Source: CBDVBZ01 sp965372355 (GTDB lineage Bacteria > Krumholzibacteriota > Krumholzibacteriia > WVZY01). Taken from it: DNA of 49,197 nucleotides. The notes under the pieces are model-generated. The model worked only from the letters and a program-made list of their open reading frames with translations, ran no database searches and was not told where the DNA came from. Positions within the stretch are counted from its first letter, which is position 1. Each line of letters opens with the position of its first letter. Where the stretch lies: positions 1-49,197 of the forward strand of contig CBDVBZ010000007.1 in the NCBI GenBank assembly GCA_965372355.1, read 5' to 3'. The position numbers were made by a program, and so were the translations under genes. Of the stretch, positions 8,624 to 16,808 are shown one piece after another.

Positions 8624-11371
8624 TCAGGCATCCTTGTAGACTTTTACCGCACACTTCTTGAAATCGATTTCCTTCGAAATGGGACATGTCGCATCGAGCG
8701 TGACCTTGTTGATAAAGACTCCCTCGTCGAACCACGGCACGAACACCATTCCTTTGGGCATATGGTCACGTCCCTGCGGCTCGACCCGTGCCCTGATCTT
8801 TCCCCGCCTCGACTCGACCCAGGCAAGATCGCCGGCGGCCAGACTACGAGCATCGGCATCCGCAGGGTGCATATAGATCTTCGCAAACGGCATCGCCTTG
8901 TGCAGCGACGGTACGCGACGCGTCATCGTTCCGGAGTGCCAGTGCTCTAGCACGCGGCCGGTACCAAGCCACATATCATACTCGGCGTCTGGGCTCTCCG
9001 CAGGGGCGGCATACGGACGGAAGAAGATCTTGGCTTTGCCAGCGAGCGAGGCTTTGTCCTTGGTGGTGACACCATTCAGATCCCCGCCAGGCAGGGCTTT
9101 CAGGGCAGGACCGTAGAACTCGAACGGACCGTTCTTGACATAGGAGTCGTGCTCGGCATTGAAACGCCAGCGAGTCTCCTTGCCGTCGATCACCGGCCAG
9201 CGCAGCCCTCGCACATCGTCTCTATAATAGGTGTCGAAGTCCGCCAGGTCGTGGGCATGACCGCGCCCAAAAGCCGTGTACTCATCGAAGAGCGCCTTCT
9301 CCGGAAACCACTCGATACCGGCGCGGGTTGCCGTGTGGTTGTCGTGATCGCGGGCCACCGGATCCGGCCAGGCCACGGCGACGTTGTCCGGTGTTGCGAA
9401 CAACACCTCGTAGAGCGTCGTGTCACCCGAATACCCCATGCCCGTGGCTTCGCCAAGCACATCGGGCAGCATCCCGTCGTCGAATCCATCGGCCTTAAGA
9501 CCCGGGATCTTCTGAGCACCCCACACGTCTTTGAGCCGAAACCGTTTCGAGAACTCCAACATCTGCCACACATCCGAACGGGCATCCCCCGGCGGGCTCA
9601 CCTGCTCGCGCCATACTTGTGTGCGCCGCTCAGAGTTGCCGTAGGCGCCCCACTTCTCGAAGATCATGGCCGATGGCAGGATCAAGTCGGCGACTTTGCA
9701 GGACAACGTCGGGTAGACATCGGAGATCACGATAAAATTGTCTTTCTCCCGCGCCGCGTGAATCCAGTGGTTCGCATTTGCGGTCGACTGAAACGGATTG
9801 GTGACCTGGACCCACAACCACCCGAGGCTGCCGTCTTCGAGATCGCGCATCATCTTTGTGATGTGACTGCCGACCTTTGGATTGAGCGCCTTTGCGGGGA
9901 GCTTCCATAGCTTCTCACTTCGTGCGCGGTGCTTTGGGTTAGCCACCACCATATCCGCGGGCAGGCGGTGCGAAAAAGTGCCCACCTCGCGCGCGGTTCC
10001 ACAGGCCGATGGCTGGCCCGTCAGCGAGAACGCGCCGCTGCCGGGTTTTGCCTGTTTGCCCATGAGCAGATGAACCATGTACGCCTGCTCGTTTACCCAC
10101 GTGCCGCGGACGTGCTGGTTGAAACCCATGGTCCAGAACGACACGACCTTGCGACCGGGATCGGCGTAGTAGTCGGCGAGCCCGCGCAGTTTGTCTTTGA
10201 AAGCATCCAGAGGTTCGTCGGGGTCGCCCTTGGCCAATTCGGCAACGAAGTCGAGGGTGTACGGTTCGAGCGCCTCCTCGAACTGTTCGAATGAGATCGT
10301 CCAGTGCGCGCCCGCCTTACCCGTGTTCTTCTGAGCGACGTCACCATTCGTGTCACGACGCTGCGCGATCGCCTCTTCTTTACTCAGCGCCACTTCGCGC
10401 TCACGCAACTGTGTGTCTTTTTCGGCGTCGTAGGCAAATTCGTCGGTACCGCGCATACCGTAGCCAATGTCATACGGGCCCGTGGCGAAGATGCAGTGTT
10501 TCTCGACGAACTCTTTGTCCATAACATCGCGCTTTACGATCTCGCGGGCGATGTAGTTCCAGATTGCGAGGTCGGTGTTTGGCTTGAAGATGATCTCCGT
10601 ATCGGCCATCTCGCTCGTGCGATTTGAGAATGTTGAGAGGTTGACGACGCGATACGATGATGTCTTCAAACGCTTGTCGACGACGCGCGCCCAGAGCATG
10701 GGGTGCATCTCCGCCATGTTCGCTCCCCAGGTCACGATGGTGTCGGTGAGCTCGATGTCGTCGTAACACCCGGAGGGCTCGTCGATGCCAAATACCTGGA
10801 TGAATGCCGCGACCGCCGATGCCATGCACTGGCGGGCGTTGGGATCAATATTGTTGCTGCGCCAACCGGCCTTTAACAGCTTGACCGCCGCGTACCCCTC
10901 CTGAATCGTGTACTGGCCGGAGCCCATGATGCCGACACCCGTCGGACCCAGCTTGCCGTACACACGCTTGAACTGCCGCTCCATCTCATCGAAGGCCCGC
11001 TCCCAGCTGACAGGCACAAAATCGCCCTTCTTGTCGAACTTCCCGTTCTTCACCCTCAGCAGCGGCTCGGTAAGACGATCCTCGCCATAAAGAATCTTGG
11101 CGTTGGCGTAGCCTTTGACACAGAGAATCCCACGATTCACGTCACAATCGGGGTCCCCCTTGACGGCAACCACTTTGCCATCCTTTGTAGCGATCTGGAT
11201 GCCACATCCCACACCGCAGAACCTGCAGGCACCCTTGTCCCATCGCCAACCCGTCTCGGGATCCACGAGGGCGAGCAGCTCGTTGGGCAACGCGAGGCCT
11301 GCCGTGGTCGCGGTCGCGGCGGCGATGCTGGCCTTCAGAAAGTCTCGGCGTGTAACCGTCTTGTTCATCAT
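8624..11371 (-). CDS. napA: Periplasmic nitrate reductase catalytic subunit NapA
   Basis: 915-aa molybdopterin enzyme reducing nitrate to nitrite in the periplasm. It has a Tat signal (TRRDFLKA, residues 7-14), a [4Fe-4S] motif Cys49, Cys52, Cys56, Cys84, and the Mo-ligand cysteine Cys182 in ARQCMASAVAAF. The C-terminal molybdopterin-dinucleotide domain is also present. Length is somewhat above the usual ~830 aa. AAAGGA precedes the start and overlaps the napD stop. No napC, napG, napH or napF is beside it, so quinol electrons must come from another membrane cytochrome; several candidates are encoded in this window (inference). Confidence 0.93.
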   Translation of the reverse strand: MMNKTVTRRDFLKASIAAATATTAGLALPNELLALVDPETGWRWDKGACRFCGVGCGIQIATKDGKVVAVKGDPDCDVNRGILCVKGYANAKILYGEDRLTEPLLRVKNGKFDKKGDFVPVSWERAFDEMERQFKRVYGKLGPTGVGIMGSGQYTIQEGYAAVKLLKAGWRSNNIDPNARQCMASAVAAFIQVFGIDEPSGCYDDIELTDTIVTWGANMAEMHPMLWARVVDKRLKTSSYRVVNLSTFSNRTSEMADTEIIFKPNTDLAIWNYIAREIVKRDVMDKEFVEKHCIFATGPYDIGYGMRGTDEFAYDAEKDTQLREREVALSKEEAIAQRRDTNGDVAQKNTGKAGAHWTISFEQFEEALEPYTLDFVAELAKGDPDEPLDAFKDKLRGLADYYADPGRKVVSFWTMGFNQHVRGTWVNEQAYMVHLLMGKQAKPGSGAFSLTGQPSACGTAREVGTFSHRLPADMVVANPKHRARSEKLWKLPAKALNPKVGSHITKMMRDLEDGSLGWLWVQVTNPFQSTANANHWIHAAREKDNFIVISDVYPTLSCKVADLILPSAMIFEKWGAYGNSERRTQVWREQVSPPGDARSDVWQMLEFSKRFRLKDVWGAQKIPGLKADGFDDGMLPDVLGEATGMGYSGDTTLYEVLFATPDNVAVAWPDPVARDHDNHTATRAGIEWFPEKALFDEYTAFGRGHAHDLADFDTYYRDDVRGLRWPVIDGKETRWRFNAEHDSYVKNGPFEFYGPALKALPGGDLNGVTTKDKASLAGKAKIFFRPYAAPAESPDAEYDMWLGTGRVLEHWHSGTMTRRVPSLHKAMPFAKIYMHPADADARSLAAGDLAWVESRRGKIRARVEPQGRDHMPKGMVFVPWFDEGVFINKVTLDATCPISKEIDFKKCAVKVYKDA

Positions 11372-11385
11372 AATAGCGGGGTCCT

Positions 11386-11724
11386 TTAGCTCGTGGTCTC
11401 ATCCAACAAATCGTGATCGGGCCGACGACCCGGTTTGGTACCGTCACCCTGTTGCGCGATCCGTGCTGCCGGATCCGCAGGCTTGTCTCCAGCGTCACCG
11501 AAATAGTGGTAGACGAGTTCGGCGGACTTTACGTGCGGCAACCGTTGAACGTGCCGCAGGCCGTCCGCCTGTTCATCGAGTGTTTTTGTCTCGAGGACGA
11601 CGACGATGCGGCCCTTTGAGCGGTCGGTCACATAGATGTCGATGCCCGAACACGGCTCGAGATCCCGGACGCACGCGTCGGTAGACGAGGGTTTGCAGAT
11701 AACAAGAAGACCGGAGAGATGCAT
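11386..11724 (-). CDS. napD: NapD-like chaperone for the NapA signal peptide
   Basis: 112-aa cytoplasmic protein. NapD binds the NapA Tat signal and guides maturation. The ferredoxin-like fold pattern is visible: MHLSGLLVICKP, GIDIYVTDRSKGRIVVVLE, LPHVKSAELVYHYF. The C-terminal ~30 residues are a charged extension absent from typical NapD (about 85-90 aa). It ends 14 bp before napA. The ribosome site is weak. Confidence 0.85.
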   Translation of the reverse strand: MHLSGLLVICKPSSTDACVRDLEPCSGIDIYVTDRSKGRIVVVLETKTLDEQADGLRHVQRLPHVKSAELVYHYFGDAGDKPADPAARIAQQGDGTKPGRRPDHDLLDETTS

Positions 11725-11944
11725 TGTTTAGATGGAGGTTCAGGGTTACCAGAGATTACGGCGGAGCATAGCAAAAGACCTGCTCGAAGAGAACCACAAA
11801 TGTGGCGTGGATTTCACGAACCGCGGGCACGATCTCGAATCTGTCCGGAAACTGATGCATGTCCTTGACCGGCACGCAGAGCGTCCGCTAGTGTTTGCCG
11901 AACAGCATTCGTGACAGGTAAAAGTTATTACCACAAAGGAGTTT

Positions 11945-13204
11945 ATGATGAACAAGGCCATTCTCCTGGGGCTTGCGTGTCTGATCGGTGCGACCGCCGT
12001 CTACGCGGATGAGAATTTCAAACCGACGGCACAGGTCCGGTACCGTTTCGAGAGCGGGGGCAGGGACTTCGACAAGACCACGGGCAGCCGCAACTTTAGT
12101 CTGCTCCGCTCCCGGCTTGGGATGACGTTTACCAAGGAAGATATGGAAGTGGTCGTCATGCTCCAGGACGCGCGCTTCATGGGCGAAGAGACGAGCACGC
12201 TCTTCGACGGCAATGCGGATAACTTCGACATGCGCGAGGGCTTTATGAAGATTAAACATTTTTACTTCAGCCCCCTCGATCTGAAGCTGGGCCGAATGAG
12301 GGTCAAATACGGGGAAGAACGGCTGATTGGCGCCGTGGAATGGAGCAATATCGGCCGGAGTTTCGATGGCGGCATCTTGACACTTCACAACCCGTCGATC
12401 TCAGTCGATATCTTTGTCTTTGCCCAGGTCGAGAGCCTGCTGGTTGGTGACCAGGGCGATCTGCACGTCGTGGGCTTCAACACGAAGTTCTGGGAAAAGG
12501 GAGCTCGCACGAACCAGGCCTACGTTATCGGCCAGGTGAAGGATCAGACGAACCAGCTCAACCGGTGGACCCTCGGCTACTACGTCAAGGGAAAGGTCGG
12601 AAACCTGGAGTACGCCTCCAACGGCGCCTACCAGACCGGCGTGATTACACCGGACACCCTCAAACAGGATGTCGAGGCGTACATGCTGACCGCCGATTTG
12701 TGGTACCGCTTCCCGACGGTGTCGGGCAAACCTGGGGTGTCGGTGGGTGTTGACTACCTGAGCGGTGACGACGACCTGACCGATACCCAGTACAAGGTGT
12801 TCGAAACGATGTACGCCACGAATCACAAGTTCTACGGATTCATGGATTACTTTCTCAATATACCGCTGAACACGTTTGGGAGGGGGCTCGTGGATACATA
12901 CGCCCGCGCGCAGGTTCACCTGGGACCCGTACCGGTGCGTCTCGATGTACATCTCTTCAAGTCCGCGCAGGATTATATGATGCTGCGGCCGGCGGGCGGG
13001 ACATCGAGGGACTTCGGCATAGAGGCCGATCTCACAATCAGACACAAGTACAACGAATTCCTGACCATCTGGGGCGGAGCATCGCTGTTCGATCCGGGAG
13101 AGATCTTCAAGGACAAGGGGGAGTTCGGCAGCGACAAAGACAAGAAGAGGTTCGGCAGCGACATGGCCACCTGGGCGTACATCATGTTGGTCGCGAACAT
13201 CTAA
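11945..13204 (+). CDS. Outer-membrane porin, alginate-export (AlgE) type
   Basis: 419-aa beta-barrel with signal peptide (about residues 1-21, cleaved after VYA). The alternating pattern and motifs such as RYRFESGG, LRSRLGMTFTKEDMEVVVML, LKLGRMRVKYGEERLIG and VEWSNIGRSFDGG are characteristic of the alginate_export porin group. AAAGGAG stands before the ATG. It is divergent from napD with a 220-bp gap. By position it may bring nitrate or another solute to the periplasm; substrate unknown. Confidence 0.75.
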   Translation: MMNKAILLGLACLIGATAVYADENFKPTAQVRYRFESGGRDFDKTTGSRNFSLLRSRLGMTFTKEDMEVVVMLQDARFMGEETSTLFDGNADNFDMREGFMKIKHFYFSPLDLKLGRMRVKYGEERLIGAVEWSNIGRSFDGGILTLHNPSISVDIFVFAQVESLLVGDQGDLHVVGFNTKFWEKGARTNQAYVIGQVKDQTNQLNRWTLGYYVKGKVGNLEYASNGAYQTGVITPDTLKQDVEAYMLTADLWYRFPTVSGKPGVSVGVDYLSGDDDLTDTQYKVFETMYATNHKFYGFMDYFLNIPLNTFGRGLVDTYARAQVHLGPVPVRLDVHLFKSAQDYMMLRPAGGTSRDFGIEADLTIRHKYNEFLTIWGGASLFDPGEIFKDKGEFGSDKDKKRFGSDMATWAYIMLVANI

Positions 13205-13228
13205 CCCCCCGGCCCCTCAACATCCGGT

Positions 13229-13262
13229 ATGACGGATCGCGAGTGCGTAGGATTCTTGCTCA
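13229..13262 (+). other. Short echo of the CheR-like gene start
   Basis: ATGACGGATCGCGAGTGCGT reads MTDRECVGFL, against MTDKECVEFL at the start of the CheR-like gene at 1592 (eight of ten residues equal). After this the frame runs into a terminator hairpin and has no CheR features. It is either a relic of a second copy or chance. Confidence 0.3.
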
Positions 13263-13266
13263 AAAC

Positions 13267-13309
13267 GAGAACGCCCCGCAACGACTGGGCGCTGGCAGGG
13301 CGTTTTCTC
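13267..13309. terminator. Terminator between convergent genes
   Basis: Arms AACGCCC (13270-13276) and GGGCGTT (13298-13304) with T-rich sequence after the right arm and A-rich before the left. It could serve both the porin (+) and the tricorn homologue (-). Confidence 0.55.
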
Positions 13310-13332
13310 ATCGGGCGGGGTCTCCTCCGGAT

Positions 13333-16300
13333 CTACCTGTCCTTCTCCTTCACTCCCATCCCGCTCCGGTCCGGGCGCTTCGGAATTTTCGGCACCACAT
13401 ACGGGTTGTTCTTGATCTCATCTAACATGTGCTCGATCGCCGCGTCGAGCTGAGGATCCTTGCCGCCAACCATCAGCGATGGATCATCAACAACCTCGAT
13501 GTCGGGGTCGACACCGTGTCCCTCAATCCCCCACCTGCCGTCCGGCCTAAGGAACGCAAACGTGGGTGCGGTGGTGATGCCGCCGTCGACGAGGCGCGGG
13601 TTGCCGCTGATCCCGACGAGTCCGCCCCACGTCCGGGTGCCAATCAACTTGCCAACACCGGCTTCCTTAAACCAGAACGGAAAGTAGTCGCCACCCGACC
13701 CGGCGAGCCCGTTGATGAGCATGCACTTCGGTCCGTGGTGGGCATCCGGATACCACGGAAACGGCTCGTCCCGGTCACGTAACGCCCAGTAGTTGGCGAT
13801 GGGCCGGTTCAGCAGCTCGACAAACCGCGTGGGCACCTGCCCGCCGCCGTTCCAGCGCTCGTCGATGATGAGCGCCTCCCGGCTCCTCTGGCCGTTCAAC
13901 TGCCTCACCAATTCGTTCTGACCCCATATCGATGTGTTCGGCACATAGATGTAGCCAACCCTGCCTTTGGTCTGCTCTTCGACATAGCGGCGGTTCTTCT
14001 CGACCCAGGAGCGGAAACGAAGCATGTACTCACTCTGGTCGAGCTTGACGAGAACGTGACGTGCATCGTCACCGATTTCCGGTTTTTCGCTCACCGTGAG
14101 TGTTACCGTCTGCCCCTGCAATCCCTGGAACGAAGCCCACGGATCCTTGGCCGGATCGACGGGCACACCATTCACCGCGAGCAGGTAGTCGCCCTCGTTG
14201 ACATCGACGCCCGGCTGGCTCAAGGGCCCCCGGCCATCGACATCCCATGGACCGCCTTCCATGATCCGCTTGATCCGGTAGGCGCCGCTGTCCATCTCGA
14301 ACGCACACCCCGGCATGCCGACGGAGACGTGTGGCGCCGGCTCAAGGTCACCACCAAAGTAGTACGAATGACCGACGTTGAGCTCCGCGATCATTTCCCG
14401 GATCACATAGCTTACGTCCTCGCGCGACGCGCAATCCTCGAGCATCGCCTCGTACCGTTTCCGCATATCACGCCAGTTAACGCCGTGCATGTTCGAGTCG
14501 TAGAAATAGTCCCGCTGGATACGCCAGGCGTCCACGAAGATCTGACGCCACTCTTGCCGCGGATCGACCTGTTTGACCATGTTCGACGTGTCGATCATGT
14601 CCTCCATCTTCTGGTCGGGCTTTGCGTCGATGATCGCCATCGCCATTTCCGGCTTGACCGCCAAAAGCTTCTTGCCGTCGCTCGACATGGCAAAGCCCAT
14701 AACGCCTGAGACAACTGTTTTCTCCTTCTTGTCGTCGTCATCCTCTTTGAGATCGAGAAGGTGTATGGTTGCTGTCCGTTCTTCGCTCCACATCGCCTGA
14801 CGTCCGAAGACCAGTTGGCCTGAGTCGTTCACATCCAGCTGCATGAACGAACCACGTTTGACGGGAAGTGCGACTGCGCGCTGTTCGAAATCCTCGAGAT
14901 CGATCTTCACCGGCTCGGGCTCTTTCTCTTCTTCCTCGTCCTTGTCTTCTCCGTCATCTTCCTTGTCCTTGTCGTCCTTTTTCGCTTCATCCTTCTCGGC
15001 GTCCTTCGAATCGCCGTCCTCGTCCTCGCCGAACGCCTCATCGTCACTCTCGGCAAGAAGCGGTGACTTGCCGTCCTCAGTCAGCGGAACGACATAGAGA
15101 CGATCCGTCTGCGTATAGACCCACGTCGTGCCGAGATCCTCGTACAACGGCCGTGAGATATCGCGCTGGCTGGCAAAGTACAAGTATTTGCCCTCGCGGT
15201 CGAATGTCGGCCACGTGTCGTTGAACATACCGCTCGTGACCTTGTACACGTTGTCTTCTTCGACACTGTAGATCCAGACCACGCTGTTATCGACCATGCC
15301 ATCCGGCGCGGCGAACGTGATCCAATTGGAGTCGGACGCCCAGCGGACGCGCGAGCTCCGCCGAAAGTCTCTCACTTTGAAAACCGTTCTCGTCTTTTTC
15401 TTGTCGGTGTCGATCAAATACAGCGTGCCGGTCTGATCCCAAAAAGCAATCCACTTCGAGTCGGGTGACCAACGTGGGTCATAGAGATAACCCTTCTTCG
15501 ATTTTGTCAGTTTTGTCGTCTCACCGCGGCCATCCGACTGCATAATGTAGAGCTCGTACTCACCGGTCTCATCGCTAAAATATGCGATCCACTGGCCATC
15601 GGGGCTCCAGGACGGGTCACGCTCGGCACTCCCGCTCGTGCGGTGGAGGTTGATCGCCGCCCCTTTTTTGGCGGGGAGCGTCCATACATCGCCTCTCGCC
15701 TCCACGACGGCCCGCTTGCCCGTGGACGAAATGTCTGCGCTATGAATGAGACCGTTCACCGTCTCCGCCTGTTCACGGATCTTCGGACGGTCACCGGGGA
15801 TCGTCACTTCGATCGTTTTCGCCTTGCCCGTCCCCAAATCGAGGAGGTGCAGCTCGGAACCCACCTGGTAGACGATTTCACCCTGACCGTTGTCACCGGG
15901 GCCGTTGTTTGGCCATTTCACATCGTACTTGCTGTACGTGGTGACCTGGCTTCGCTCCCCGCTCGCGACGTCGTAGACCCATATGTTCTTCCTGTGGCTG
16001 CGGCCGGCGTCGGACATATAGTAGACCTTGTCGTTGCCCTGCCACATCGGCTGCGAGTCGGTGCCTTCCCAATCGGTGATCTTCCTGGCCGTGTTGTCCT
16101 GCAGGTTGAAAAGCCAGATGTCGGTGGCCATGCCGCCACGGTAGCGTTTCCACGTGCGGTGGTCGCGGCTGTAGGGTGTGTAGGCAAGCCATTTGCCGTC
16201 GGGACTCACCTGGCCGTTGGCCCCGTAGGGCACCGGAAGCTTCTCGGGGAGGCCACCGTCTTTGGACACCCAGCAAAGCTCCTGCGCGCGAGGGTGTTCC

Positions 16301-16716
16301 AGCATCGCGTACGCGTAGAAGATTAACCGGCCGTCCCGCGTCCAGTCGGTGAGGACTTCGGTTGAGGGGTGATGCGTTACGCGGAACGGTGTCCCTCCCG
16401 CGACCGGGATCGTGTACAGATCCAGATTGCCATCGTAGTTACCCATGAAGGCGATCGACTCGCCATCCGGACTAAACCTCAGGAAACGCTCCTGACCCGG
16501 GGCACTCGTCAGCGGTGTTGCGACCCCACCCTCTCTGGGGACGAGCCACAGATTGTTGGCATACAGAAAAGCAATATGCGTCGCGCTCACATCGGGGTAG
16601 AGCAGCATCCCCGCGTGAGGAGCGACGGCCGCCGAGGCCGGAGCCGCACCCTCGAGCACGGCCCCGGTGAGCGGCACGAGCGCCAACAACGCAACCAGAA
16701 GTAAGCGTCGTACCAT
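13333..16716 (-). CDS. Tricorn protease homologue, S41 family
   Basis: 1127-aa exported serine peptidase. Tricorn degrades oligopeptides. N-terminal signal (MVRRLLLVALLALVPLTG), then a beta-propeller half with many S-P-D-G-K repeats, a strongly acidic Asp/Glu/Lys linker of about 50 residues near the middle, a helical region with the catalytic His in LNVGHSYYFGGD, a PDZ-like domain, and the C-terminal protease core with Ser1007 in LAGSGGDYF. ATG 16716 is chosen over an upstream ATG because GGAGG precedes it and the signal starts there. It is downstream of the S9 peptidase on the same strand, 92 bp apart. The periplasmic location is unlike the cytosolic archaeal enzyme, but common for bacterial homologues. 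Confidence 0.85.
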   Translation of the reverse strand: MVRRLLLVALLALVPLTGAVLEGAAPASAAVAPHAGMLLYPDVSATHIAFLYANNLWLVPREGGVATPLTSAPGQERFLRFSPDGESIAFMGNYDGNLDLYTIPVAGGTPFRVTHHPSTEVLTDWTRDGRLIFYAYAMLEHPRAQELCWVSKDGGLPEKLPVPYGANGQVSPDGKWLAYTPYSRDHRTWKRYRGGMATDIWLFNLQDNTARKITDWEGTDSQPMWQGNDKVYYMSDAGRSHRKNIWVYDVASGERSQVTTYSKYDVKWPNNGPGDNGQGEIVYQVGSELHLLDLGTGKAKTIEVTIPGDRPKIREQAETVNGLIHSADISSTGKRAVVEARGDVWTLPAKKGAAINLHRTSGSAERDPSWSPDGQWIAYFSDETGEYELYIMQSDGRGETTKLTKSKKGYLYDPRWSPDSKWIAFWDQTGTLYLIDTDKKKTRTVFKVRDFRRSSRVRWASDSNWITFAAPDGMVDNSVVWIYSVEEDNVYKVTSGMFNDTWPTFDREGKYLYFASQRDISRPLYEDLGTTWVYTQTDRLYVVPLTEDGKSPLLAESDDEAFGEDEDGDSKDAEKDEAKKDDKDKEDDGEDKDEEEEKEPEPVKIDLEDFEQRAVALPVKRGSFMQLDVNDSGQLVFGRQAMWSEERTATIHLLDLKEDDDDKKEKTVVSGVMGFAMSSDGKKLLAVKPEMAMAIIDAKPDQKMEDMIDTSNMVKQVDPRQEWRQIFVDAWRIQRDYFYDSNMHGVNWRDMRKRYEAMLEDCASREDVSYVIREMIAELNVGHSYYFGGDLEPAPHVSVGMPGCAFEMDSGAYRIKRIMEGGPWDVDGRGPLSQPGVDVNEGDYLLAVNGVPVDPAKDPWASFQGLQGQTVTLTVSEKPEIGDDARHVLVKLDQSEYMLRFRSWVEKNRRYVEEQTKGRVGYIYVPNTSIWGQNELVRQLNGQRSREALIIDERWNGGGQVPTRFVELLNRPIANYWALRDRDEPFPWYPDAHHGPKCMLINGLAGSGGDYFPFWFKEAGVGKLIGTRTWGGLVGISGNPRLVDGGITTAPTFAFLRPDGRWGIEGHGVDPDIEVVDDPSLMVGGKDPQLDAAIEHMLDEIKNNPYVVPKIPKRPDRSGMGVKEKDR

Positions 16717-16808
16717 TTTCCGTCCTCCGTTTCGTGCCGTGGCGTGTCTCATCGATCACGCCAGGTGTTCTACAGTAGCGGGCCACCCGACGGTGCCGGG
16801 CTATCCGC

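Noticed and set aside
11732..11914. 60-codon frame between napD and the porin
   Set aside because: No ribosome site and no recognisable features; the gap is better read as the divergent regulatory region.
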